This document shows, one piece after another, positions 24,595-31,600 of a stretch of 33,875 bases of DNA (the first letter of the stretch is position 1; every line of letters begins with the position of its first letter). The notes below the pieces were generated by a model. The model made no database searches. It was not told where the DNA came from and worked only from the letters and a program-made list of their open reading frames with translations. The DNA is from an uncultured Collinsella sp. (GTDB taxonomy: Bacteria > Actinomycetota > Coriobacteriia > Coriobacteriales > Coriobacteriaceae): positions 1-33,875 of the forward strand of contig CAAFQK010000008.1 in NCBI GenBank assembly GCA_900765115.1, read 5' to 3'. The position numbers were made by a program, and so were the translations under genes.

Positions 24595-26601
24595 ATGACC
24601 GAGGAGCTCAAGAAGCAGGGCGGCGTTGATGACGCCGCTGCCGCGGGACTGGTCGAGGAAACGGCTGCCATGTCGACCGAGCTGGATGACGCCGCCAAGG
24701 CGGCAGCCGCGCGCGAGGCTCGCCGCCAAGCGCTCTACGAGGAAAACGAGCGCGCCGAGGACGAGCGTGCCCGCGCCGAGGCAGAGCGCATGCGCGACGT
24801 GGACGACGAAGACGAGGACGAGACGCCCCGTGATACCTGGGCGACGGTGCGCCGCCTGTGGAGCGAGGCTGCCGGCGACCATTGGCGCTTCTATATCGTG
24901 TTCGCGAGCATTGTGTTCTATGTCATCTTTAACACCGCCGCGCCGGCATATAGCGCCCGCGTGATCGATGAGCTGTGGGGCCACATTCAGGTGGCGTTTG
25001 CCAACAACGCCACCTTCAGCATCACCTGGGAGAACTGCGGCAGGACTATCTTCATCTACTTTTTGATTTGGACGGCCGCTGCCTCGTTCTATGCGCTCCA
25101 GAGCTTTTTGATGTCGAGCGTCGCTGAGCGTCTCAATCTGCGCCTGCGCAACCGCATCGCGCAAAAGCTCAACCATCTGCCGCTCGCCTATTTTGACGCG
25201 CATCGTCCCGGCGAGGTCGTCAGCCGCGCGACCAACGACCTGGACAAGATGTCCGAGAGCATGCAGCGCGGATTGCTGCAGCTGCTCGTGTCGATCGGCA
25301 CGGTTGTTGGTGCTGTGAGCGTGATGTTCGTGTTCAGCGTGCAGCTTACGCTCGTCTTTCTGTTCTTTACGGCACTGTCGCTGCTGGTGACGAAGGTCGT
25401 CTCGCGCCGCACGCACGATGTGACGGGCGAGCGCCAGGAGTGGGTGTCCAAGATTACGAGTGCGGTCGAGGAAGGCTATTCGGGCCGTCTGGTGATCCGC
25501 GCGTTTAACCGCGAACGTCAGAGCTCCGCTGAGGTGCACGAGGCTTCGAAGGAACTGGCTCGTGTGAGCACCAAGGCCGACTTTATGATCAATGCTGTCG
25601 GCCCCGCGGTGCGCTTTATCGGCCGTTTGGCGCAGATCGTGATCGCGCTCGTGGGCTGCAGCATGCTGGTCGCCGGTCACATGACCGTCGGCGTGTTCCA
25701 GGCGTTCTTCCAGTTTATCTACGAGGCGTCCGAGCCCATGACGCAGTTGTCGTTTACCTTTAACTCGCTGCAGAGCGCGCTGGCGAGTGCGGAGCGCGTG
25801 TTCGACCTGCTTGATGAGCCCGAGATGGAGGCTGATCAGCTGCCGGGGGAGGCCGCCAAGCTGCCGGGTCGCGTAGAGGGCCGTGTCTCCTTTGAGCACG
25901 TGCGCTTTGGTTATTCGCCCGACAAGCCACTTATGCGCGACGTGTCGTTTACCGCCGAGCCGGGTCAGAAGATCGCCGTGGTGGGAACCACGGGTGCGGG
26001 TAAGACCACGCTCATTAACCTGCTCATGCGCTTTTACGAGATCGACGGCGGCCGCATTACGCTCGACGGTGTGGACACGAGCCGCATGGACCGCGGCGAG
26101 CTGCGCCAGCAGTTTGGCATGGTGTTGCAGGACGCCTGGCTGTTCGATGGCACGATTGCACAGAACATCGCCTACGGCTGCCCCGAGGCATCGCGCGAGG
26201 AGGTCGTGGCGGCCGCACGCGCCGCGCAGGTCGACTTCTTTGTGCGCACCATGCCGCAGGGTTATGACACGCGGGTGGCCAACGATGCCGAGAGCATTAG
26301 CCAGGGCCAGCGCCAGCTGCTGACCATTGCGCGCGTGCTGCTCAACAACCCGGCGATTCTCATCCTGGACGAGGCGACGTCGAGCGTGGACACGCGCACC
26401 GAGCTTGCTATCGGCCGCGCCATGGACGCGCTCATGCGCGGGCGCACCAGCTTTGTGATCGCGCACCGCCTGTCGACGATCGTGGATGCCGACCTCATCC
26501 TGGTCATGGACCACGGCAACATTATCGAGCAGGGCACGCATAAGGAGCTGCTCGCAGCCGAGGGCGCTTATGCCGACCTCTATCTGAGTCAGTTCGCATA
26601 A
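24595..26601 (+). CDS. ABC exporter subunit 2, catalytic NBD, with charged N-terminal extension
   Basis: 668 aa. Residues 1-80 are an Ala/Glu/Arg-rich charged, probably coiled-coil extension not usual in the family, ending in an acidic DDEDEDE stretch. Six TM helices follow, then the ATPase domain: Walker A GTTGAGKTT (464-472), signature ISQGQ (568-572, altered from LSGGQ), Walker B with Glu593 present, H-loop His624. It thus supplies the competent ATP site, while its weak signature faces the degenerate site of subunit 1. ATG 24595 has GGGAGG upstream and starts two bases after the stop of subunit 1. Substrate unknown; drug or peptide export is likely. Confidence 0.92.
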   Translation: MTEELKKQGGVDDAAAAGLVEETAAMSTELDDAAKAAAAREARRQALYEENERAEDERARAEAERMRDVDDEDEDETPRDTWATVRRLWSEAAGDHWRFYIVFASIVFYVIFNTAAPAYSARVIDELWGHIQVAFANNATFSITWENCGRTIFIYFLIWTAAASFYALQSFLMSSVAERLNLRLRNRIAQKLNHLPLAYFDAHRPGEVVSRATNDLDKMSESMQRGLLQLLVSIGTVVGAVSVMFVFSVQLTLVFLFFTALSLLVTKVVSRRTHDVTGERQEWVSKITSAVEEGYSGRLVIRAFNRERQSSAEVHEASKELARVSTKADFMINAVGPAVRFIGRLAQIVIALVGCSMLVAGHMTVGVFQAFFQFIYEASEPMTQLSFTFNSLQSALASAERVFDLLDEPEMEADQLPGEAAKLPGRVEGRVSFEHVRFGYSPDKPLMRDVSFTAEPGQKIAVVGTTGAGKTTLINLLMRFYEIDGGRITLDGVDTSRMDRGELRQQFGMVLQDAWLFDGTIAQNIAYGCPEASREEVVAAARAAQVDFFVRTMPQGYDTRVANDAESISQGQRQLLTIARVLLNNPAILILDEATSSVDTRTELAIGRAMDALMRGRTSFVIAHRLSTIVDADLILVMDHGNIIEQGTHKELLAAEGAYADLYLSQFA

Positions 26602-26632
26602 TGTGACAAAGGGACAGTCCCGCATGTCACAT
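26601..26632. repeat. Hairpin repeat, type 3, after the exporter operon
   Basis: ATGTGACA (26601-26608) pairs with TGTCACAT (26625-26632); the loop reads AAGGGACAGTCCCGCA. Stem sequence differs from types 1 and 2, but the loop again contains AAGGGACAG. It touches the stop codon of the exporter gene and is immediately followed by the terminator. Confidence 0.7.
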
Positions 26633-26640
26633 CAAAAAGA

Positions 26641-26675
26641 AAGGCGCGCCGGGGATGGATTCCCTGGCGCGCCTT
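26641..26675. terminator. Bidirectional terminator between exporter operon and cysE
   Basis: AAGGCGCGCC (26641-26650) pairs with GGCGCGCCTT (26666-26675) and the stem continues with GGGGA/TCCC. On the minus strand a T-rich stretch (AAAAAG on plus, 26635-26640) follows, so it serves cysE best. Confidence 0.85.
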
Positions 26676-26715
26676 CTTGCGTTGATGCCGATGTCGTTTT
26701 GTGCCGCTTGCGTTC

Positions 26716-27420
26716 CTAGCGTTCGTCCACGAGCTTTGCGACGAGGGCTTTGAGCTCGGCCACCTCTCGCTCGAGTTCTTTGACGCGGCGGGCGTTCTCG
26801 GTGATGCCTTGGCGGTTGAGGGCGCTCTGCTCGGCGGCATCGTCGGGCATGTACTCGCGATGCTGCTTGGCATCGAAGCTCTCCTCGAACACGCGGCAGC
26901 CGTTGCGCTTGATGATGCGTCCCGGCACGCCCACGACGGTGCAGTTGTCGGGCACGTCTTTGACGACGACCGAGTTGCCGCCGATCTTGACGTTGTTGCC
27001 GATGCGGATGTTGCCGAGCACCTTGGCGCCCGTGCCCACGGTGACGTTGTTGCCCAGGGTGGGGTGGCGCTTGCCGGTTTCGTTGCCGGTGCCGCCGAGC
27101 GTAACGCCCTGGTAAAGCACACAGTTGTCGCCCACGATGGTGGTCTCGCCGATGACGACGCCCATGGCGTGGTCGATAAAGAAATGCTTGCCGATCTGTG
27201 CGGCGGGATGAATCTCGACGCCGGTGATGTGGCGGGTGATTTGCGAGAGCACGCGGGCGAGCGAGCGATGGCCATGCTCCCAGAGCCAGTGCTCGGGCAC
27301 GTGGTTCCACTTGGCGTGCAGGCCAGGATAGGAAAGGAAGATGACCAGACCGTTTTGCGCGGCGGGGTCCTGCGCTTGGACGGTCTTGATGTCCTCGCGA
27401 ATGGTATTGATAAAGCTCAC
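26716..27420 (-). CDS. cysE: Serine O-acetyltransferase
   Basis: 234 aa from GTG 27420; makes O-acetylserine from serine and acetyl-CoA for cysteine synthesis. N-terminal helical region, then a left-handed beta helix of hexapeptide repeats (about 70-185). The catalytic Asp83-His84 (FFIDHAMGVVIGET) and His119 (KRHPTLG) are present. It is the short EpsC type, with an extra charged coiled-coil tail (about 205-230). The GTG has AGGGAGG seven bases upstream; the open frame continues to 27507 without a ribosome site. The nearby ATG at 27443 is out of frame. Monocistronic, divergent from the DedA gene. Confidence 0.9.
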   Translation of the reverse strand: MSFINTIREDIKTVQAQDPAAQNGLVIFLSYPGLHAKWNHVPEHWLWEHGHRSLARVLSQITRHITGVEIHPAAQIGKHFFIDHAMGVVIGETTIVGDNCVLYQGVTLGGTGNETGKRHPTLGNNVTVGTGAKVLGNIRIGNNVKIGGNSVVVKDVPDNCTVVGVPGRIIKRNGCRVFEESFDAKQHREYMPDDAAEQSALNRQGITENARRVKELEREVAELKALVAKLVDER

Positions 27421-27643
27421 CGGCCGCCCTCCCTTAGCGCCATGGCAATGCGATTCAATAAAGTATAGCGATTCGCTAGGGATTAGGAAGAACAATCTTG
27501 GCGGCATTGCGCGACAGGTGTCAGTTATGCAAACTTGCTGGTAATGGAGTCATGCTTTTGTGGGGTTGCGCACGAGGGAGCGCCGCAACCGTATACTGGT
27601 CAACTTGGACGTATCCGCGCCCACAACTGAGAGGTTTTACTTC

Positions 27644-28291
27644 ATGGGTTTCATCAATTTTATCGCCGAGCTGCTCAAAGACCCGCGCACCGCGATTGCC
27701 AGCTGGATCGCCGCCGGCCCGCTTATGGCCTACGGCTGCGTGTTCCTGATTATCTTCATTGAGACAGGTGTGGTGTTCTTCCCGTTCCTTCCTGGCGATT
27801 CACTGCTGTTTGCTTCGGGCTTCTTTGCCCACAACGGTGGCTTTAACATCGTGGCACTGCTGGCCGTCGCATGGGCTGCTGCCATCCTGGGTGACCAGTG
27901 CAACTTTATGATCGGTCACTTCTTTGGCAAAAAGATTATCGCTTCGGGCAAGGTCAAGGCCATGACGCCCGAGCGCATCAAAAAGTCCGAGGATTTCTTG
28001 GACAAGTGGGGTCACCTGGCCATCTTCCTGGGTCGCTTCTTCCCGTTTATCCGCACCTTTGTGCCCTTTATCGCCGGCATGGGCGGCATGCACTGGCGCA
28101 ACTTTGTCATCTACAACGTGCTGGGCGGCATTACCTGGTCGACGCTCTTTACACTGCTGGGCTACTTCTTTGGCGGCATCCCCTTTGTGCAGGAGCACTT
28201 TGAGTTGCTGATCGTCGGCATCGTTGCCGTGTCGATCATCCCGACCGTGGTCGGTCTGGTTAAGGCTAAGCTGGGCAAAAAGAACGCGTAG
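27644..28291 (+). CDS. DedA/SNARE-associated family membrane protein
   Basis: 215 aa, multi-span. FIETGVVFFPFLPGDSLLFASG (about 37-58) and FLGRFFPFIRTFVPFIAGMGGMHWRNF (about 128-155) are the two re-entrant motifs of the family; the GRF/IRTF arginines and PGD are present. Relatives flip or transport lipid carriers such as undecaprenyl phosphate or maintain membrane potential and alkali tolerance. ATG 27644 has GAGAGG upstream; an earlier in-frame start at 27560 is not supported. Single gene with its own terminator. Confidence 0.9.
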   Translation: MGFINFIAELLKDPRTAIASWIAAGPLMAYGCVFLIIFIETGVVFFPFLPGDSLLFASGFFAHNGGFNIVALLAVAWAAAILGDQCNFMIGHFFGKKIIASGKVKAMTPERIKKSEDFLDKWGHLAIFLGRFFPFIRTFVPFIAGMGGMHWRNFVIYNVLGGITWSTLFTLLGYFFGGIPFVQEHFELLIVGIVAVSIIPTVVGLVKAKLGKKNA

Positions 28292-28319
28292 CTCGAGCCA
28301 GCGCGCAAACCGTGCAGTT

Positions 28320-28355
28320 GAGGCCCGTCACCGCTTACGGTGGCGGGCCTCTTTA
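28320..28355 (+). terminator. Terminator after DedA gene
   Basis: 14-bp stem, GAGGCCCGTCACCG (28320-28333) and CGGTGGCGGGCCTC (28338-28351), one G-U pair, CTTA loop, followed by TTT. Confidence 0.88.
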
Positions 28356-28421
28356 GTTTCGGTCAAATGAAAATACTTTAGTTAGTTAAAGAAAAACGTT
28401 TTATCCGACGCGCGTGCGGAG

Positions 28422-28584
28422 TACAATCTCGTGCATGCGAATCGACGTGCCATCGGCTTTGATGCTGTTCGCGTGTCCCGTCCGGCTCTACGCTCCGGGC
28501 GTGCGACGTTGCGACGCGGCCGGCCTCGGTCCTTGCGTACGGGTTCGCGAGTTTGCAACTGTGTATGTAAGGAGCGACATATGA
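28422..28584 (+). promoter_or_regulatory. Promoter and possible leaderless upstream ORF of ilvE
   Basis: TACAAT (28422-28427) lies seven bases before an ATG (28435), so transcription would begin at or next to that ATG and the message would be leaderless. From it runs a 49-codon frame ending with TGA at 28582-28584, which overlaps the ilvE ATG (ATATGA). No Shine-Dalgarno precedes the ATG. Valine, leucine and isoleucine make up about 13 of 49 residues, not a striking excess. Translation of this frame could couple to ilvE. Confidence 0.4.
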
Positions 28585-29633
28585 CTGTCGAGAAGAAGGA
28601 TATCGATTGGGGTAGCCTCGGCTTTGGCTACATGAAGACCGATTACAGCTACGAGGCCCATTGGAAGGACGGCGAGTGGGACGAGGGCGGCCTGACCACC
28701 GACCACACCCTGCATGTCTCCGAGTGCGGCGGCATCTTCCATTACTGCCAGGAGGTCTTTGAGGGCCTGAAGGCCTACACCGCCGAGGACGGCAGTATCG
28801 TCTGCTTCCGTCCCGACATGAACGCCGAGCGTATGTACAACTCTGCGCAGCGCCTCGAGATGCCCCCGTTCCCCAAGGACAAGTTCGTTGAGGCCGTCAA
28901 GCAGGTCGTTTCTGCTAACGCCGCCTGGGTTCCGCCCTTCGGCTCCGGCGCGACCCTGTACGTGCGCCCGTTTATGATCGGCTCCGGTGACGTGATCGGC
29001 GTGGCTCCCGCTCCTGAGTACACGTTCCGCATTCTCGTGACCCCGGTCGGTCCGTACTTTAAGGGCGGCCTCAAGCCCGTCAAGCTGCGCGTTTCCGAGT
29101 ATGACCGTGCCGCACCGCACGGCACCGGCAACATCAAGGCCGGCCTGAACTACGCCATGTCCCTTAAGCCCACGATGGAGGCCCATCGCGAGGGCTATGC
29201 CGAGAACCTGTATCTCGACTCCGAGTCCCGCACCTATGTCGAGGAGACCGGTGGCGCCAATGTCCTGTTCGTGAAGGAGGACGGCACGCTCGTCGTTCCG
29301 CAGTCGCACACCGACTCCATCCTGCCCTCTATCACCCGTCGTTCGCTCGTTCAGGTTGCTCAGGACCTGGGCATGACCGTTGACCAGCGCCCCGTCGAGT
29401 GGGCCGAGGTCAAGGCCGGCACCTTTGTGGAGTGCGGCCTGTGCGGCACCGCTGCCGTCATCTCTCCGGTTGGCGAAATCGACAACAAGGTTTACGGCGC
29501 CGACGAGACCGTGACCTTCCCGGCTGGATACACCGAGATCGGCCCTGTGATGAAGAAGCTTCGCGAGACCCTGACTGGTATCCAGTCCGGTGCTGTCGAG
29601 GACAAGCACAACTGGGTTTACACCGTCGCGTAA
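28581..29633 (+). CDS. ilvE: Branched-chain amino-acid aminotransferase
   Basis: 350 aa, class IV PLP aminotransferase, reversibly converting leucine, isoleucine and valine to their keto acids. The PLP Lys is Lys186 in GTGNIKAGLNYA. FEGLKAYTAEDGSIVCFRP, FGSGATLYVRPFMIGSG and EETGGANVLFV are all family hallmarks; length matches the type II (BCAT/IlvE long) form. ATG 28581 has AAGGAG seven bases upstream. An in-frame extension to 28431 is not needed. Monocistronic. Confidence 0.95.
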   Translation: MTVEKKDIDWGSLGFGYMKTDYSYEAHWKDGEWDEGGLTTDHTLHVSECGGIFHYCQEVFEGLKAYTAEDGSIVCFRPDMNAERMYNSAQRLEMPPFPKDKFVEAVKQVVSANAAWVPPFGSGATLYVRPFMIGSGDVIGVAPAPEYTFRILVTPVGPYFKGGLKPVKLRVSEYDRAAPHGTGNIKAGLNYAMSLKPTMEAHREGYAENLYLDSESRTYVEETGGANVLFVKEDGTLVVPQSHTDSILPSITRRSLVQVAQDLGMTVDQRPVEWAEVKAGTFVECGLCGTAAVISPVGEIDNKVYGADETVTFPAGYTEIGPVMKKLRETLTGIQSGAVEDKHNWVYTVA

Positions 29634-29661
29634 GCTGTCTTAGCTGTCCGGCCCGAGGGCA

Positions 29662-29762
29662 ACCTTCCTTTCCGGCGCGTCCTCGGACATGAAAGAACCT
29701 CCGCTGCGCACTTCGTGCAGCGGAGGTTCTTTCGTCCTGCGGAGTGCGCCGGAAAGGAAGGT
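29662..29762 (+). terminator. Nested inverted repeat containing the ilvE terminator
   Basis: Inner stem: AAAGAACCTCCGCTGC (29692-29707) and its exact complement (29717-29732), 9-nt loop, 16 bp. Outer arms: ACCTTCCTTTCCGGCGC (29662-29678) and its exact complement (29746-29762), 17 bp. The 13-nt stretches between arms also pair in part. The inner hairpin, with CTTTC after it, probably ends ilvE; the outer arms are unusual. Confidence 0.75.
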
Positions 29763-29804
29763 CGCGCTTTTGTTTTGGTTCGCGCCATGTGGGGGTGGTG
29801 GCGA

Positions 29805-30007
29805 CGTGCATTTTTGCGAGTATTCTGCAATCGAAGGCCCCTGCATACCGACCTCGGGCAAAAAATCGGGAGTTCTCGATGTTTTCTACGGATGATGGGC
29901 GGGGTTATGGGCTGGCAGCGTTTGATTTGCAGGGATATTCGCGGTCTTTGGCACTTATCGTGGCGCCCGAAGCTCTTGGTTATGTTGAATACTCCTAAAA
30001 ATGCACG
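29805..30007. repeat. 203-bp intergenic segment bounded by 21-bp inverted repeats
   Basis: The left arm (29805-29825) begins CGTGCATTTTT and ends GAGTATTC; the right arm (29987-30007) is its reverse complement with two mismatches. The inside has no convincing gene: short frames exist on both strands but none has a ribosome site. It lies in the 479-bp gap between ilvE and lemA. It could be a small non-autonomous mobile element or a structured RNA. Confidence 0.55.
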
Positions 30008-30037
30008 ACGCTTAGAGGGGGACCTTCGCGAAAAAGG

Positions 30038-30076
30038 AAACCGCCCCGTCGAAGTATGCATTCGACGGGGCGGTTT
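30038..30076 (-). terminator. Terminator of lemA
   Basis: Perfect 16-bp stem AAACCGCCCCGTCGAA (30038-30053) and complement (30061-30076), 7-nt loop; on the minus strand it is followed by CCTTTTT. Confidence 0.9.
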
Positions 30077-30112
30077 ATGCATTTAGCCGATTAAGGATGC
30101 GCTGTCAAACTA

Positions 30113-30664
30113 CTAGAACTTGACGGTCGGGGCCTGGCGGGCTGCTTCGGCGGCCTCGAAGCCTTGGCGCTCCTTAAACTGGAAGATGCCGGCAAAGATG
30201 ACAGCCGGGAACGTCTGAATGGCGTTGTTGTAGCTGAGTACGCAGTCGTTGTAGCTCTGGCGTGCATAGCTAATCTTGTTCTCGGTATCCTCGAGCGAGG
30301 CCTGCAGCTGCGTAAAGTTGGTGTTTGCCTTAAGATCGGGATAGGCCTCGGCTACGGCGAAGAGCTGGCGTAGCGCACCGGTCAGCACGTTGTCGGCTTC
30401 CATCTTGGCCTCGGGCGTGGTGGCCTTGACGGCGGTGTTGCGCGCGCTGATCACGGCGGAGAGCGTCTCCTGCTCGTGCTTGGCATAGCCCTTGACGGTC
30501 TCGACCAGGTTGGGGATCAGGTCGTTGCGACGCTGCAGCTGCGTGTCGATGTTCTGCCACGCGTTGTCGATGCGGTTGCGCTTGGTGACCATGTTGTTGT
30601 AGATGCCGGCGATGGCGCAGACAATCACAATGACAACAACGATGCCGATGATGACGGTAATCAT
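30113..30664 (-). CDS. lemA: LemA family protein
   Basis: 183 aa. One N-terminal TM helix (about 2-22), then a helical bundle with the family core YNNMVTKRNRIDNAWQNID, QLQRRNDLIPNLVETVKGYAKHE and FAVAEAYPDLKANTNF. The N-terminus is expected outside and the bundle in the cytoplasm or the reverse; function is unclear. LemA genes often sit near TPM-domain or protease genes, but here it stands alone. ATG at 30664 with GGAGACATC upstream. Confidence 0.92.
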   Translation of the reverse strand: MITVIIGIVVVIVIVCAIAGIYNNMVTKRNRIDNAWQNIDTQLQRRNDLIPNLVETVKGYAKHEQETLSAVISARNTAVKATTPEAKMEADNVLTGALRQLFAVAEAYPDLKANTNFTQLQASLEDTENKISYARQSYNDCVLSYNNAIQTFPAVIFAGIFQFKERQGFEAAEAARQAPTVKF

Positions 30665-30865
30665 GATGTCTCCGTTTCGAATGGCCGCGGCGGCATGCGC
30701 CAGCTGCCGTTGGTATAACGCTACTAGTATACCCGCAACGTTTTGCCGTGCCGAACTTTCCGGTATGCGTTATGTTTTCGGTAAGGTCGACCGCTCAGCG
30801 AGGGGCGGGGTACAGGTGTAAGATATGCGACAGATTAACGAGCGCTGTCTTGCCCTGAGGATGCG

Positions 30866-31456
30866 ATGCAGATGGATCTGCGCATTAAGAAAACCTATCG
30901 TGCCTTGTTCGATGCCTTTACCGAGCTACTCGAAGAGCATCGCTTTGAGGACCTTACGGTTGCCATGCTGTGCGACCGCGCCATGATTCGCCGCACGACG
31001 TTCTACAAGCACTTTCGCGACAAGAACGATTACTTTGCCTTTTATATCGATGAGCTCATGTCGGGCTTGCCGCAAAAACAGCCCGATGAGGCCGGCGCGG
31101 TATCTGCCGAGGACGTGCGCGCGCTTCGGCACGCGATTTTGGACGATGCTATGGATTTGATTCTGACGCACGAGCGGCTCATGGATAACATTTTGGCAAG
31201 CAGCATGTCGGGCATGTTGACCAACGTTATTTGCGACCGCATTGCTCGCTCCATCCGCGAGCGTGTGATGAACGTGCTTGCCGAGGATGCCTTGGCCCCC
31301 GTATCGCTCGAGACGACATCGGAGTTTATCGCCGGCGGCATTATTCGACTGTTCACAAACTGGTGGGAATCGGGTCACGATCTTGAGCGCCGACCCGAGA
31401 TTGCCGACGTGGTCGATGCGCTGTTCGAGCGGACCATGACGCCGGTGCATCACTAA
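30866..31456 (+). CDS. TetR/AcrR-family regulator
   Basis: 196 aa. Helix-turn-helix at about 8-55: FTELLEEHRFEDLTVAMLCDRAMIRRTTFYKHFRDKNDYF. The C-terminal ligand domain resembles the TetR_C_7 group (DhaS-like), with LTHERLMDNIL and FTNWWESGHDL. ATG 30866 has GAGG five bases upstream; ATG 30872 is in frame as an alternative. No obvious target gene follows in the same direction before the tRNA, so it may act in trans or on the divergent lemA. Confidence 0.88.
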   Translation: MQMDLRIKKTYRALFDAFTELLEEHRFEDLTVAMLCDRAMIRRTTFYKHFRDKNDYFAFYIDELMSGLPQKQPDEAGAVSAEDVRALRHAILDDAMDLILTHERLMDNILASSMSGMLTNVICDRIARSIRERVMNVLAEDALAPVSLETTSEFIAGGIIRLFTNWWESGHDLERRPEIADVVDALFERTMTPVHH

Positions 31457-31459
31457 AAG

Positions 31460-31549
31460 TGGCGGAGAGAGGGGGATTCGAACCCCCGGAACGCTCTCGC
31501 GCTCAACGGTTTTCAAGACCGCCGCATTCAACCGCTCTGCCATCTCTCC
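31460..31549 (-). tRNA. tRNA-Ser (anticodon UGA)
   Basis: 90 nt on the minus strand, with a long variable arm typical of serine tRNAs. Acceptor GGAGAGA (31549-31543) pairs with TCTCTCC (31470-31464); discriminator G at 31463 and encoded CCA at 31462-31460. Anticodon loop CTTGAAA gives TGA (31515-31513). T-arm GGGGGTTCGAATCCCCC is canonical. It is divergent from the TadA fusion gene. Confidence 0.97.
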
Positions 31550-31600
31550 GTGAGTCGTAATGATAGCATCGTTTTGAATTTGCAACAGGGAAGGCGAACG

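Noticed and set aside
24532..26625. 697-codon minus-strand frame opposite exporter subunit 2
   Set aside because: Composition is that of an antisense shadow (His/Arg/Ala-rich, no domains); the plus strand encodes a clear ABC protein.
21758..28406. Shared 13-mer AAACGTTTTATCC at 21758-21770 and 28394-28406
   Set aside because: Several repeated 13-mers are expected by chance in a 34-kb window; the contexts differ and no consistent promoter position is seen.
29618..30082. Several frames of 70-150 codons between ilvE and lemA
   Set aside because: They read through two perfect hairpins and the 203-bp inverted-repeat element; no ribosome sites and low-complexity Arg/Pro composition.
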